Source: Alphaproteobacteria bacterium
Lineage (GTDB): Bacteria; Pseudomonadota; Alphaproteobacteria; RF32; CAG-239
Assembly (NCBI GenBank): GCA_017477035.1
Contig: JAFUXW010000072.1
Span: forward strand, 1 to 5,611
Direction: 5' to 3'
DNA length: 5,611 nt
Shown here: piece after piece, positions 1 through 4,924 of the stretch
How the letters are laid out: each line of letters begins with the position of its first letter
Position numbering within the stretch: the stretch's first letter is position 1
Made by a program: the position numbers and the translations under genes
Notes under the pieces: generated by a model
Told to the model about the DNA's origin: nothing
Databases searched by the model: none
Seen by the model: the letters and a program-made list of their open reading frames with translations, nothing else

Positions 1-30
1 GCTATTCCTTATGTTTGGAGGTTATTTAAA

Positions 31-120
31 ATGACAACGGGGACGTGTTTACACTTTCGTCCCCGATTATACCAATTTTTATACGCTATTTTTGCAAAAG
101 TGTCTACTCCTTTTTTGTAG
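31..120 (+). other. Short open frame at the left edge, doubtful
   Basis: A plus-strand frame is open from base 1 to a TAG at 118-120. An ATG at 31 follows a GGAGG (17-21) at a normal distance and would give 29 residues. The frame crosses the 38-65 hairpin and runs antisense to the end of the DUF6362-like gene. It could be the tail of a gene that begins left of the window, or chance. I recognise no domain. Confidence 0.15.
38..65. repeat. GC-rich inverted repeat / hairpin beyond the DUF6362-like gene
   Basis: CGGGGACG (38-45) pairs perfectly with CGTCCCCG (58-65) around a 12-base loop. The loop itself carries a small GTGT/ACAC palindrome. It lies 13 bases beyond the stop of the minus-strand replication operon, so it could be that operon's terminator, but only a short TTTT follows it in that direction. 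A GTGTYTAC octamer occurs at 45-52 and again at 100-107. Repeated short motifs beside a terminal inverted repeat also occur at insertion-sequence ends, for example in the IS21 family, so an element end is the alternative. The sequence alone does not decide. Confidence 0.45.
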
Positions 121-507
121 AGTACATTTTTTTTTGCCGATTAAGAAAAATTGTATTTTTATCAATGCCTTATCGTAAATGATTATTAAACGAGCACGAC
201 ATAATCCAAAATCTCGGCATAAATATTTCCACGGAATTCGCTTGGCTCGCTTCCAAACAATTTGCCTCTCACGCGGTTCGAGCAGATCCATCCAAACCAG
301 AACAACACGTTCCCATAAAGCAATCTGCTCTCGTGTCGGGCGAATTTTGAGCGGAGGTGTTTCCATGAAGGCAATTTCCTGCGGAGTATAAACAATTTCA
401 AAAAGCCAACTCCGATACTTTGGCGGTTTAACCGGTGGCAACAAACGCTCAACATAAGCGGCGGTTTCCAAATCCTGCTTGATTTGTTCGATGGTAATTT
501 CAAACAT
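79..507 (-). CDS. DUF6362-like phage protein with C-terminal helix-turn-helix
   Basis: This gene encodes 142 aa and is last in the replication operon. I resemble it to DUF6362, small proteins of unknown function in alphaproteobacterial prophages, because of the stretch with WMDLL (72-76), ERQIVWKRA (80-88) and IPWKYLCRDFGL (91-102). That stretch reads like a sigma region 4 or HTH fold: helix, turn, then a helix at about 103-118. DNA binding or transcriptional control is therefore plausible but inferred. The start at 507 is preferred over the in-frame ATG at 564 because AAAGGTGG lies just upstream and the overlap with the preceding gene is then only 8 bases. The last ~20 residues (KKKCTLQKRSRHFCKNSV) are basic and look like an extension past the family core, perhaps because the original 3' end was lost next to the 38-65 repeat. 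Confidence 0.7.
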   Translation of the reverse strand: MFEITIEQIKQDLETAAYVERLLPPVKPPKYRSWLFEIVYTPQEIAFMETPPLKIRPTREQIALWERVVLVWMDLLEPRERQIVWKRAKRIPWKYLCRDFGLCRARLIIIYDKALIKIQFFLIGKKKCTLQKRSRHFCKNSV

Positions 508-1171
508 TTTGCACCACCTTTCCCTTGCCAAGCTCATTTTGACCAGCGGTAAGTCCGGCTTCAAAGTCTGCTAATGATATTCCGGCATCCTTGCAATACC
601 ATTTCCGAACTGCAGTTTTCCAATCCAGGGCAATATACTTCTTCCCATACCGCCAACCACGTTCATTGTGCCACGCCATAAAAGCCATAACATCAACCGG
701 AATTCCAAGCTCAGAACAATAATCCGCAACATCTTTCACGGTCGGTGCACCGACAAATTCCGAGTTATCCACACTTTGCAACTCTCTTTCTCTACTACCA
801 TTATCCAATACATTGACAGATTCATTCTCCTTCTCCGACTCATTCTCCGTGGGGGAGTCAGTTAATAGTTTTGCAGATGTTTTGCTATCAGTTTGCTGAA
901 CTTTTGCTCTTGGTTTGCTTGCTTTTTGCTTGGCATTATTTTTTCTTTTTTCGCATATTTCCAAATACTTAGCGTTATTGTCATCAATGATTTTTTGCAA
1001 CACATTAAATTTATCTTTGACATCGTTTGAAATTTTAAGCGAAATTTTTTCGTACAAATTATATTCACACAGTGCGATAATTAATTCGCCGGTTTCTCGT
1101 TTTGTAAAATTATGCACAGCCGCAAGAAAGTCGGTCGGATACATAATAAAAGTCGACTTTTTACTTTCCAT
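500..1171 (-). CDS. DUF6291-type phage replisome-organiser-like protein
   Basis: This gene encodes 223 aa in three parts. Residues ~5-80 match the DUF6291 pattern: STFIMYPTDFLAAV, then an ETGELIIALCEYNLY helix, then a helix ending in EKRKNNAKQKA. A low-complexity polar linker rich in K, S, T, E and N spans ~81-140. The C-terminal module at ~143-195 has PTVKDVADYCSELGIPVD, an aromatic-rich WHNERGWRYGKKY and a DWKTAVRKW end. That module recurs in phage replication-initiation (DnaD/replisome organiser-like) proteins. By analogy it would help open an origin or recruit helicase to element DNA, but DUF6291 itself has no assigned function. The start at 1171 is chosen over 1210 because GGAGGTG lies directly upstream. 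It overlaps the preceding gene by 11 bases and the next by 8. Confidence 0.75.
   Translation of the reverse strand: MESKKSTFIMYPTDFLAAVHNFTKRETGELIIALCEYNLYEKISLKISNDVKDKFNVLQKIIDDNNAKYLEICEKRKNNAKQKASKPRAKVQQTDSKTSAKLLTDSPTENESEKENESVNVLDNGSRERELQSVDNSEFVGAPTVKDVADYCSELGIPVDVMAFMAWHNERGWRYGKKYIALDWKTAVRKWYCKDAGISLADFEAGLTAGQNELGKGKVVQNV
514..521 (-). promoter_or_regulatory. Ribosome binding site that sets the start at 507
   Basis: On the minus strand AAAGGTGG is followed by TGCAAA and then ATG at 507. It lies inside the 3' end of the preceding gene, which suggests translational coupling. The alternative ATG at 564 would give a 65-base overlap. Confidence 0.6.
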
Positions 1172-1367
1172 CGCCACCTCCGTTTTTGGCGGCTTTAATA
1201 CGCTTAACACCCTGAATCCACCGCAAGGCTAATCTTGTCCGGTGGATTTCAGCGTGTATTTCATTCTCCATTTCATTAAGTTTATCCAATGGTAAGCTAA
1301 TCAGCGAAATGGCCGGCATTTCCCGAATTATTTCTGTTACGTAGGTTTTGCGTTCATTGTTGTACAT
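1161..1367 (-). CDS. Small hypothetical protein, first gene of the replication operon
   Basis: This gene encodes 68 aa that I do not recognise. It is charged and predicted mostly helical: residues ~27-60 (PLDKLNEMENEIHAEIHRTR onward) form an amphipathic, possibly coiled-coil helix, and the end is a Lys/Gly-rich tail (KRIKAAKNGGGDGK). It has no signal peptide, membrane segment or Cys cluster. AAGGAG lies 8 bases before the ATG. The gene starts 59 bases past the sigma-like gene and overlaps the replisome-organiser-like gene by 11 bases, so it is a genuine operon member. A small accessory or adaptor for replication or regulation would fit, but nothing in the sequence shows it. Confidence 0.65.
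   Translation of the reverse strand: MYNNERKTYVTEIIREMPAISLISLPLDKLNEMENEIHAEIHRTRLALRWIQGVKRIKAAKNGGGDGK
1175..1181 (-). promoter_or_regulatory. Strong ribosome binding site that sets the start at 1171
   Basis: GGAGGTG on the minus strand lies 3 bases before ATG 1171 (5 bases from GGAGG), a near-perfect match to the 16S 3' end. The in-frame ATG at 1210 lies deep inside the 68-aa gene. Confidence 0.7.
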
Positions 1368-1403
1368 TGGTATTTCTCCTTATTAAATTAATGACAACAA
1401 GAA

Positions 1404-1431
1404 CACCTCCGAATATTTGAAAAACGTCACA
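1404..1431 (-). promoter_or_regulatory. Conserved 28-bp motif, copy A, before the replication operon
   Basis: Read on the minus strand it is TGTGAC, 14 bases, then CGGAGGTG. It matches copy B (4344-4371) without gaps and with identical spacing. The TGA stop of the sigma-like gene (1427-1429) lies inside the TGTGAC box. The CGGAGG box ends 38 bases before ATG 1367, a sensible distance for a -10 element with a short leader. It could be a promoter for the element's sigma-like factor. Alternatively GGAGGTG serves as a Shine-Dalgarno for a tiny leader: a TTG start 5 bases past GGAGG opens a five-codon frame. Confidence 0.5.
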
Positions 1432-1918
1432 CGTCCTGCAAAAATTTTTTCATTTTTTTCAAAAAACGATAAATTATCTGCTTATGTGTTCCTAATTTTC
1501 GTGATATTTCGGCAATGGTTTCACCATCCATAATCAGTTGAACAATTTTGCGCTCTTTTTCGTTGCATTGAGCATAAATACGCAACACATCCGACTTGGC
1601 ATCAAAATTATTGTCCTGTTTAAAAAAAGAACACTCCTCATCAAGTTCTCTTTCTTCGATAGAGGAGTGCAGGTAGTCCCTACGTCTGTATCTTGTTCGT
1701 ATCATCACCGAGGCATATTGCTTTAAGGCGTGAACGACCAGTGCCTCGTCAACATCGGGAACTTCATAAAATTTTTTTAAGTAGAAAAGCAACAAATCTT
1801 GTGCTATATCTTCTTGGTCTTCGTAGTTAAATAATCCGGTTGTTAACAGCCTGCGAATTTGCGTATAAACTGTTAAGCGGACATACCGTGGTAGTCCGCT
1901 GAAAATGTCAAGATTCAT
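1427..1918 (-). CDS. Sigma-70-like (ECF-like) factor of phage type
   Basis: This gene encodes 163 aa, the size of a small sigma factor with only regions 2 and 4. Residues ~15-80 look like region 2: an arginine-rich helix (QIRRLL), then NYEDQEDIAQDLLLFYLKKF at 31-50, which matches the conserved region 2.1/2.2 helix that contacts core RNA polymerase, then MIRTRYRRRDY. A charged linker spans ~84-110. Region 4 is at ~113-160, with CNEKERKIVQLIMDGETIAE, then an HTH at ~134-157 (ISRKLGTHKQIIYRFLKKM) that would read the -35 box. GGAGAGG lies before the ATG. It sits alone between two operons that each carry the same upstream motif, so it is a candidate regulator of both. No anti-sigma gene is visible. 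It could also be a sigma-like HTH regulator without initiation activity. Confidence 0.75.
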   Translation of the reverse strand: MNLDIFSGLPRYVRLTVYTQIRRLLTTGLFNYEDQEDIAQDLLLFYLKKFYEVPDVDEALVVHALKQYASVMIRTRYRRRDYLHSSIEERELDEECSFFKQDNNFDAKSDVLRIYAQCNEKERKIVQLIMDGETIAEISRKLGTHKQIIYRFLKKMKKFLQDV

Positions 1919-2085
1919 AAAATAAACCTCTCCAAAATGTTAATGAGAAGTTAATTTTGAATCAAAACCCAAAATAGACAATAAGTTTTATTTACAACTA
2001 ATAGTAGAATAATAGCAAAAATACGGGTGTGACAGGGAATTCGGATTCGTTTTTAATGTGCACAATTCTGTGTATAGAATCGTTT
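1919..2085. other. AT-rich spacer between recombinase and sigma-like genes
   Basis: This 167-bp gap should hold the promoter of the sigma-like gene. On the minus strand TTGATT, 17 bases, TAACAT is the nearest sigma-70-like pair, but it would leave almost no leader and I do not rely on it. CAATTCT (2063-2069) and AGAATCG (2076-2082) form a 7-bp hairpin with one G-T pair and a T5 run on the plus strand, where no gene needs a terminator. TCGTTTTTA is directly repeated at 2047-2055 and 2080-2088. I see no convincing terminator for the recombinase gene, so read-through into the sigma-like gene is possible. Confidence 0.4.
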
Positions 2086-3750
2086 TTATACAAAACCATA
2101 TAGCTTTCGCTGTTCGCTCCACAGTAAAGGAATCTCGCGCTCCGTGATTTGAGTTAAAGATAATTTTTTAGGATATGTGCCTTCAAAAATGGCTCTGATT
2201 ATGTCCGGAGCTAAAAATGTCATACGCAAAATCTTACCCATTTGCTCGCGGCTCATTTTACAGCGTTTGGCCAATTCATAAATCGGTATGTGTTCATCTT
2301 CGAGGATTTTATTCCATTTGAACGCCTTTACCAAGGCCATGCACAGCGCATCGTTGCTGAGAGGGTTATAATCGTCCGGTACAAATATCTTGGTGGTCTC
2401 TTTATGCTTTCTGAAACAAACTTTCAAGACCAGCATATTTTCGACAGGATCATCACCGTAAGATTTTAATTTGGCTCGTTGTTCCTTGTCCATTAATTCC
2501 AAGGCGGTTTCGGTAAACATTATCTTGATGCTATCCGGTGTTATCAGTATCTGTTTAATCAAATAATGAATAAGCAATCGTTGTGTATCTGTCGGTAGAT
2601 TTTTAAGGCATTCCGCACCGTCCTTTAACTTTTCAATCACCCTGATGTCCGGTACAGTCGGTAGCTGTGACGTGACCTTATTTATAACCCCAGCCATAAC
2701 GTAAGGCGAGTTTAATACAAATTGGAGCTTCTCAAGCACAAAATCATCCAGCAGTCCAGCGGGGATTGCGCTCAGCGGGCAGTGCTTGCGACCTTCTTTA
2801 ACGGCGTGAACACATACATAATATTCGTAAACACGACTTTTTTGCGTGGTGCGCGATGGTATGACAGCCGAGTTACAGCTTTCACAGCGTAACATTCCTT
2901 TTAATAAACTATGCTCCATGACAGGGTTCGGTGTGTATCGGTCTCGGATATCTTTGCTTTTTATTTTTTGAACTTCATTGTATAAATCCTCTGAAACAAT
3001 AGCTTTGTGCATTCCACCGTAGATTTCGTCTTTATGGCGTATTTTACCTATATAAATCGGGTTAATCAAAATGCCGCGTATTGTTGCATTGGTAAATTTT
3101 ATCATTCCGTTTTTGCCTTTTATTTGGCGGCCTAAGCTGTTTATGTAGTCTTTAACCTGCGTTTCGGATTGGAGCACTAAATATTTTTTGAATATTAAAC
3201 GCACGGTTTCGGCATCCTCATTCGGCACAAGTTTTTTATCGACTGAATCATAGCCGTATGGTATTCTGCCGCCCATCCACATACCTTTTTTCTTTGAGGC
3301 CGATATTTTATCGTGGATGCGCTCCGCGATAACTTCGCGTTCAAATTGGGCAAACGATAGAAGCATATTTAAGGTCAGCCGTCCCATGCTGTCAGCGGTG
3401 TTAAAATTTTGCGTAACCGACACGAATGAACAATGATGTTCGTCAAAAACTTCAACCAGTTTCGAAAAATCCATCAGCGAGCGGGTTAGACGGTCAATTT
3501 TATAAATCACCACCATATCGATTTTATCTTGCTTGATATCTTCCATTAATCGCTGTAAGGCCGGTCTCTCGATGTTACCACCGCTAAAACCGCCGTCATC
3601 GTAACGTTCATCAATCAACTTCCATCCTTGGCTCTTTTGGCTTTTGATGTAGTTTTCGCCGGCCTCACGTTGAGCATCAAGAGAATTAAATTCCATCTCG
3701 AGGCCTTCATCCGTGGACTTTCTGGTGTATATTGCGCATCTTACTGTCAT
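2086..3750 (-). CDS. Large serine recombinase (site-specific integrase)
   Basis: This gene encodes 554 aa and should catalyse integration and excision of the element through a covalent 5'-phosphoserine link at att sites. The N-terminal resolvase domain (~3-150) has YTRKS with nucleophile Ser12 and Arg10. It also has the KIDRLTR motif with Asp86, Arg87 and Arg90, so the catalytic set looks intact. The recombinase domain is at ~155-275 (GRIPYGY, then ILINPIYIGKI). A zinc ribbon follows, with CxxC at 289/292 and Cys313 and Cys324 as the likely second pair. Residues ~375-420 carry a segment common in alphaproteobacterial homologues, and ~488-535 an HTH-like tail (IPIYELAKRCKMSREQMGKI). AAAGGA precedes the ATG, which overlaps the DUF2924 stop as ATGA. 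The gene shows no frameshift, so the element may still be mobile. Confidence 0.95.
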   Translation of the reverse strand: MTVRCAIYTRKSTDEGLEMEFNSLDAQREAGENYIKSQKSQGWKLIDERYDDGGFSGGNIERPALQRLMEDIKQDKIDMVVIYKIDRLTRSLMDFSKLVEVFDEHHCSFVSVTQNFNTADSMGRLTLNMLLSFAQFEREVIAERIHDKISASKKKGMWMGGRIPYGYDSVDKKLVPNEDAETVRLIFKKYLVLQSETQVKDYINSLGRQIKGKNGMIKFTNATIRGILINPIYIGKIRHKDEIYGGMHKAIVSEDLYNEVQKIKSKDIRDRYTPNPVMEHSLLKGMLRCESCNSAVIPSRTTQKSRVYEYYVCVHAVKEGRKHCPLSAIPAGLLDDFVLEKLQFVLNSPYVMAGVINKVTSQLPTVPDIRVIEKLKDGAECLKNLPTDTQRLLIHYLIKQILITPDSIKIMFTETALELMDKEQRAKLKSYGDDPVENMLVLKVCFRKHKETTKIFVPDDYNPLSNDALCMALVKAFKWNKILEDEHIPIYELAKRCKMSREQMGKILRMTFLAPDIIRAIFEGTYPKKLSLTQITEREIPLLWSEQRKLYGFV

Positions 3751-4175
3751 TTTTTCTTTCCTTTAATTCCAAAAAAGTATCTGCCTGAAATTCTGTGTCC
3801 GGTAATTTCCCTGGCAATAGTAGATAGTGTCCTATACAATTTGCCATTATATTCAAAACCTCTGGTCCGGAGGTAAACAACGTGTTCTTGTTTGTGATAA
3901 ATCCGGACAATTGATGTGCCTGGAATTGAAAATCCCAATTTTTTTGCTCTTTCAGCTAATTTTTCTTTTTTCGGCTTTTTCGCCTTTAATATCTCAGCCT
4001 TTAGGGAAGCCGGCACACCGCCGTATTCGAGTTCTTGCATTCGATAAGCTAAGCGCGGCACATAATATTTTATGGCATTATATGCCGGCGCAGGTTCTTT
4101 GAAGTAATCTAACCAGAGTTGCTTCAGCTCAACCAAGTTCATATTTTTTAATGCATTTACCTGATCTTCAATCAT
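3747..4175 (-). CDS. DUF2924 family protein, partner of the recombinase
   Basis: This gene encodes 142 aa. DUF2924 is recognised from an N-terminal part with LVELKQLWLDYFKEPAP (14-30) and YYVPRLAYRMQELEYGG (37-53), and a C-terminal part with PGTSIVRIYHKQEHVVYL (85-102), GFEYNGKLYRTLSTIAREIT (106-125) and GRYFFGI (131-137). A basic Lys-rich linker at ~62-80 separates them. The C-terminal part resembles a small winged or SH3-like DNA-associated fold. The family commonly sits beside serine recombinases in alphaproteobacterial mobile elements, as here, and has no proven role. AAAGGAGA precedes the start, and both neighbours overlap it by 4 bases. A directionality or att-binding cofactor for the recombinase is a reasonable inference from the coupling, not something the sequence shows. 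Confidence 0.88.
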   Translation of the reverse strand: MIEDQVNALKNMNLVELKQLWLDYFKEPAPAYNAIKYYVPRLAYRMQELEYGGVPASLKAEILKAKKPKKEKLAERAKKLGFSIPGTSIVRIYHKQEHVVYLRTRGFEYNGKLYRTLSTIAREITGHRISGRYFFGIKGKKK

Positions 4176-4321
4176 TCGTGGTCTCCTTTACATATACCAC
4201 CAATGCTTGGAATTTCTTCTTTATCCAGTCCTTTCTGCACGAAATCTAAAGAAAGTTCGCCCTTAAAACGCAAAATCAAACCTTGCGCGATTTTTTCTAT
4301 GATTATATCGACTATTGACAT
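4172..4321 (-). CDS. 49-aa microprotein heading the recombinase operon
   Basis: This small gene encodes 49 aa: MSIVDIIIEKIAQGLILRFK, then GELSLDFVQKGLDKEEIPSI, then GGICKGDHE. I recognise no family. AAAGGAG lies 6 bases before the ATG, and the stop overlaps the DUF2924 start as ATGA, the same joint used between DUF2924 and the recombinase. That arrangement makes real translation likely. The first ~20 residues form an amphipathic, hydrophobic helix, and the C-terminus is acidic to polar. It has no HTH and a single Cys. It could be a small recombinase cofactor, or a leader whose translation sets expression of the two genes behind it. Confidence 0.65.
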   Translation of the reverse strand: MSIVDIIIEKIAQGLILRFKGELSLDFVQKGLDKEEIPSIGGICKGDHE

Positions 4322-4343
4322 GGTTGTCTCCTTTCGATGTAAT

Positions 4344-4371
4344 CACCTCCGGATGTTTAAAAAGAGTCACA
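4344..4371 (-). promoter_or_regulatory. Conserved 28-bp motif, copy B, before the recombinase operon
   Basis: Minus-strand TGTGAC, 14 bases, CGGAGGTG, aligning without gaps to copy A at 1404-1431 with only five differences, all in the 14-base spacer. The spacer keeps a T-run followed by AAA. CGGAGG ends 24 bases before ATG 4321, and the microprotein has its own AAAGGAG, so this second GGAGGTG is not needed as its ribosome binding site. That favours a promoter or operator role. No canonical -35/-10 pair is convincing in this gap. Confidence 0.5.
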
Positions 4372-4394
4372 GCGCGGCACAAAAAAAATCTGAA

Positions 4395-4427
4395 TAAGTA
4401 AAAACAGCCTGTTTTACTTAGTTTTAC
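4395..4427. promoter_or_regulatory. Iterated GTAAAAC operator-like repeats
   Basis: TAAGTAAAAACAG (4395-4407) and CTGTTTTACTTA (4409-4420) form a 12-bp inverted repeat with one bulged A. A further GTTTTAC follows at 4421-4427 in the same orientation and 10 bp from the previous one. Three copies of the heptamer just upstream of motif B suggest a binding site for a repressor or for the recombinase machinery. On the minus strand a T8 run (4388-4381) follows the hairpin after 6 bases, so a weak terminator that insulates the operon is the alternative. Confidence 0.4.
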
Positions 4428-4618
4428 GCGAGTGCCTAAAGGTATGCGCATATAAAAATAAAAAGAAGGTTAAATGAATCAAATTTAGAAAAACTATCTA
4501 TGATTGAATTTTAAAATGTTTGTATATTTTTTGAAAAATTTATCTTGAAAAAGAAGCATAAATGGGATTTTATATATTTTAAATTTAAACTTACGGAATC
4601 ACACCACCAGTAAAATCA

Positions 4619-4653
4619 AAGGGTTAGCTGAAATATGTTAACCCTTATTTTTT
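4619..4653 (+). terminator. Rho-independent terminator without a gene in front
   Basis: AAGGGTTAGC (4619-4628) pairs with GTTAACCCTT (4637-4646) as a 10-bp stem with one G-T pair and an 8-base loop. A single A and then T6 (4648-4653) follow. It is well formed for the plus strand, yet no plus-strand gene ends upstream in the window. It probably belonged to a host gene whose body was separated by insertion of the element. Confidence 0.75.
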
Positions 4654-4831
4654 GCTCGGATACTTTTCGGAAACTTTTTAATTTTTTACTCATCTTCACA
4701 ATTCCCAAGTTCTGACTTTATTTTATCTCAAATCTATACTTTTTGCAATACTTTTTCCTTTAATTTTTGATCATTTTATTTCCCCAAACGCCTTGCACGT
4801 AGGTCATTTTTATAGTTTTTCGAATCGAGTA

Positions 4832-4854
4832 GATAAAAATTTTTGATTTTTATC
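4832..4854. repeat. Perfect AT-rich inverted repeat upstream of the last gene
   Basis: GATAAAAAT (4832-4840) and ATTTTTATC (4846-4854) form a perfect 9-bp stem around TTTTG. It lies about 70 bp before the ATG at 4925, where a promoter or operator would be expected. It could be a regulator site. In such AT-rich DNA chance is a serious alternative. Confidence 0.3.
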
Positions 4855-4893
4855 AATTTACATCAAAACACATCTGAAAAAATGAGTTCTACA

Positions 4894-4914
4894 CCTATGA
4901 AGAATAATCATAGG
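4894..4914 (+). promoter_or_regulatory. Hairpin that covers part of the ribosome binding site
   Basis: CCTATGA (4894-4900) pairs perfectly with TCATAGG (4908-4914) around a 7-base loop. The 3' arm includes the first bases of the AGGAG (4912-4916) that serves ATG 4925. In the transcript this would partly hide the Shine-Dalgarno, which could limit translation or respond to a trans-acting factor. Confidence 0.4.
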
Positions 4915-4924
4915 AGAATGAATT

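Larger units (their letters stand above)
4428..4924. other. AT-rich non-coding stretch, probable element boundary
   Basis: No gene is supported here on either strand. The interval holds an orphan plus-strand terminator (4619-4653) and hairpins at 4832-4854 and 4894-4914. I see nothing specific in 4428-4590 or 4661-4831 apart from strong A/T bias. The recombinase operon points away from it, so an attachment site most likely lies here, but with only one end in view the core cannot be placed. Confidence 0.4.

Noticed and set aside
179..391. Plus-strand open frame antisense to the DUF6362-like gene, with a GGAGGTG near an internal ATG (366)
   Set aside because: It lies entirely within a better supported minus-strand gene, has no recognisable domain, and the ATG with the apparent ribosome binding site leaves only a few codons.
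915..1232. 105-aa plus-strand open frame rich in Leu, Phe and Ser
   Set aside because: It is antisense to the replisome-organiser-like gene. Its hydrophobic look comes from reading Lys/Glu-rich codons backwards, and it has no ribosome binding site.
2063..2087. Hairpin with T5 on the plus strand as a terminator
   Set aside because: The stem is short and AT-rich with a G-T pair, and no plus-strand transcription unit ends there. In the minus direction no T-run follows.
4344..4371. Copy B as a relic of the 3' end of a second sigma-like gene
   Set aside because: Upstream of copy B no frame matches the C-terminus of the sigma-like protein and stop codons interrupt it, so similarity is confined to the motif and a short T/GC-rich lead-in.
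4263..4451. 62-aa minus-strand frame across motif B
   Set aside because: It overlaps the 49-aa gene in another frame, has no ribosome binding site at its start and crosses the putative control region.
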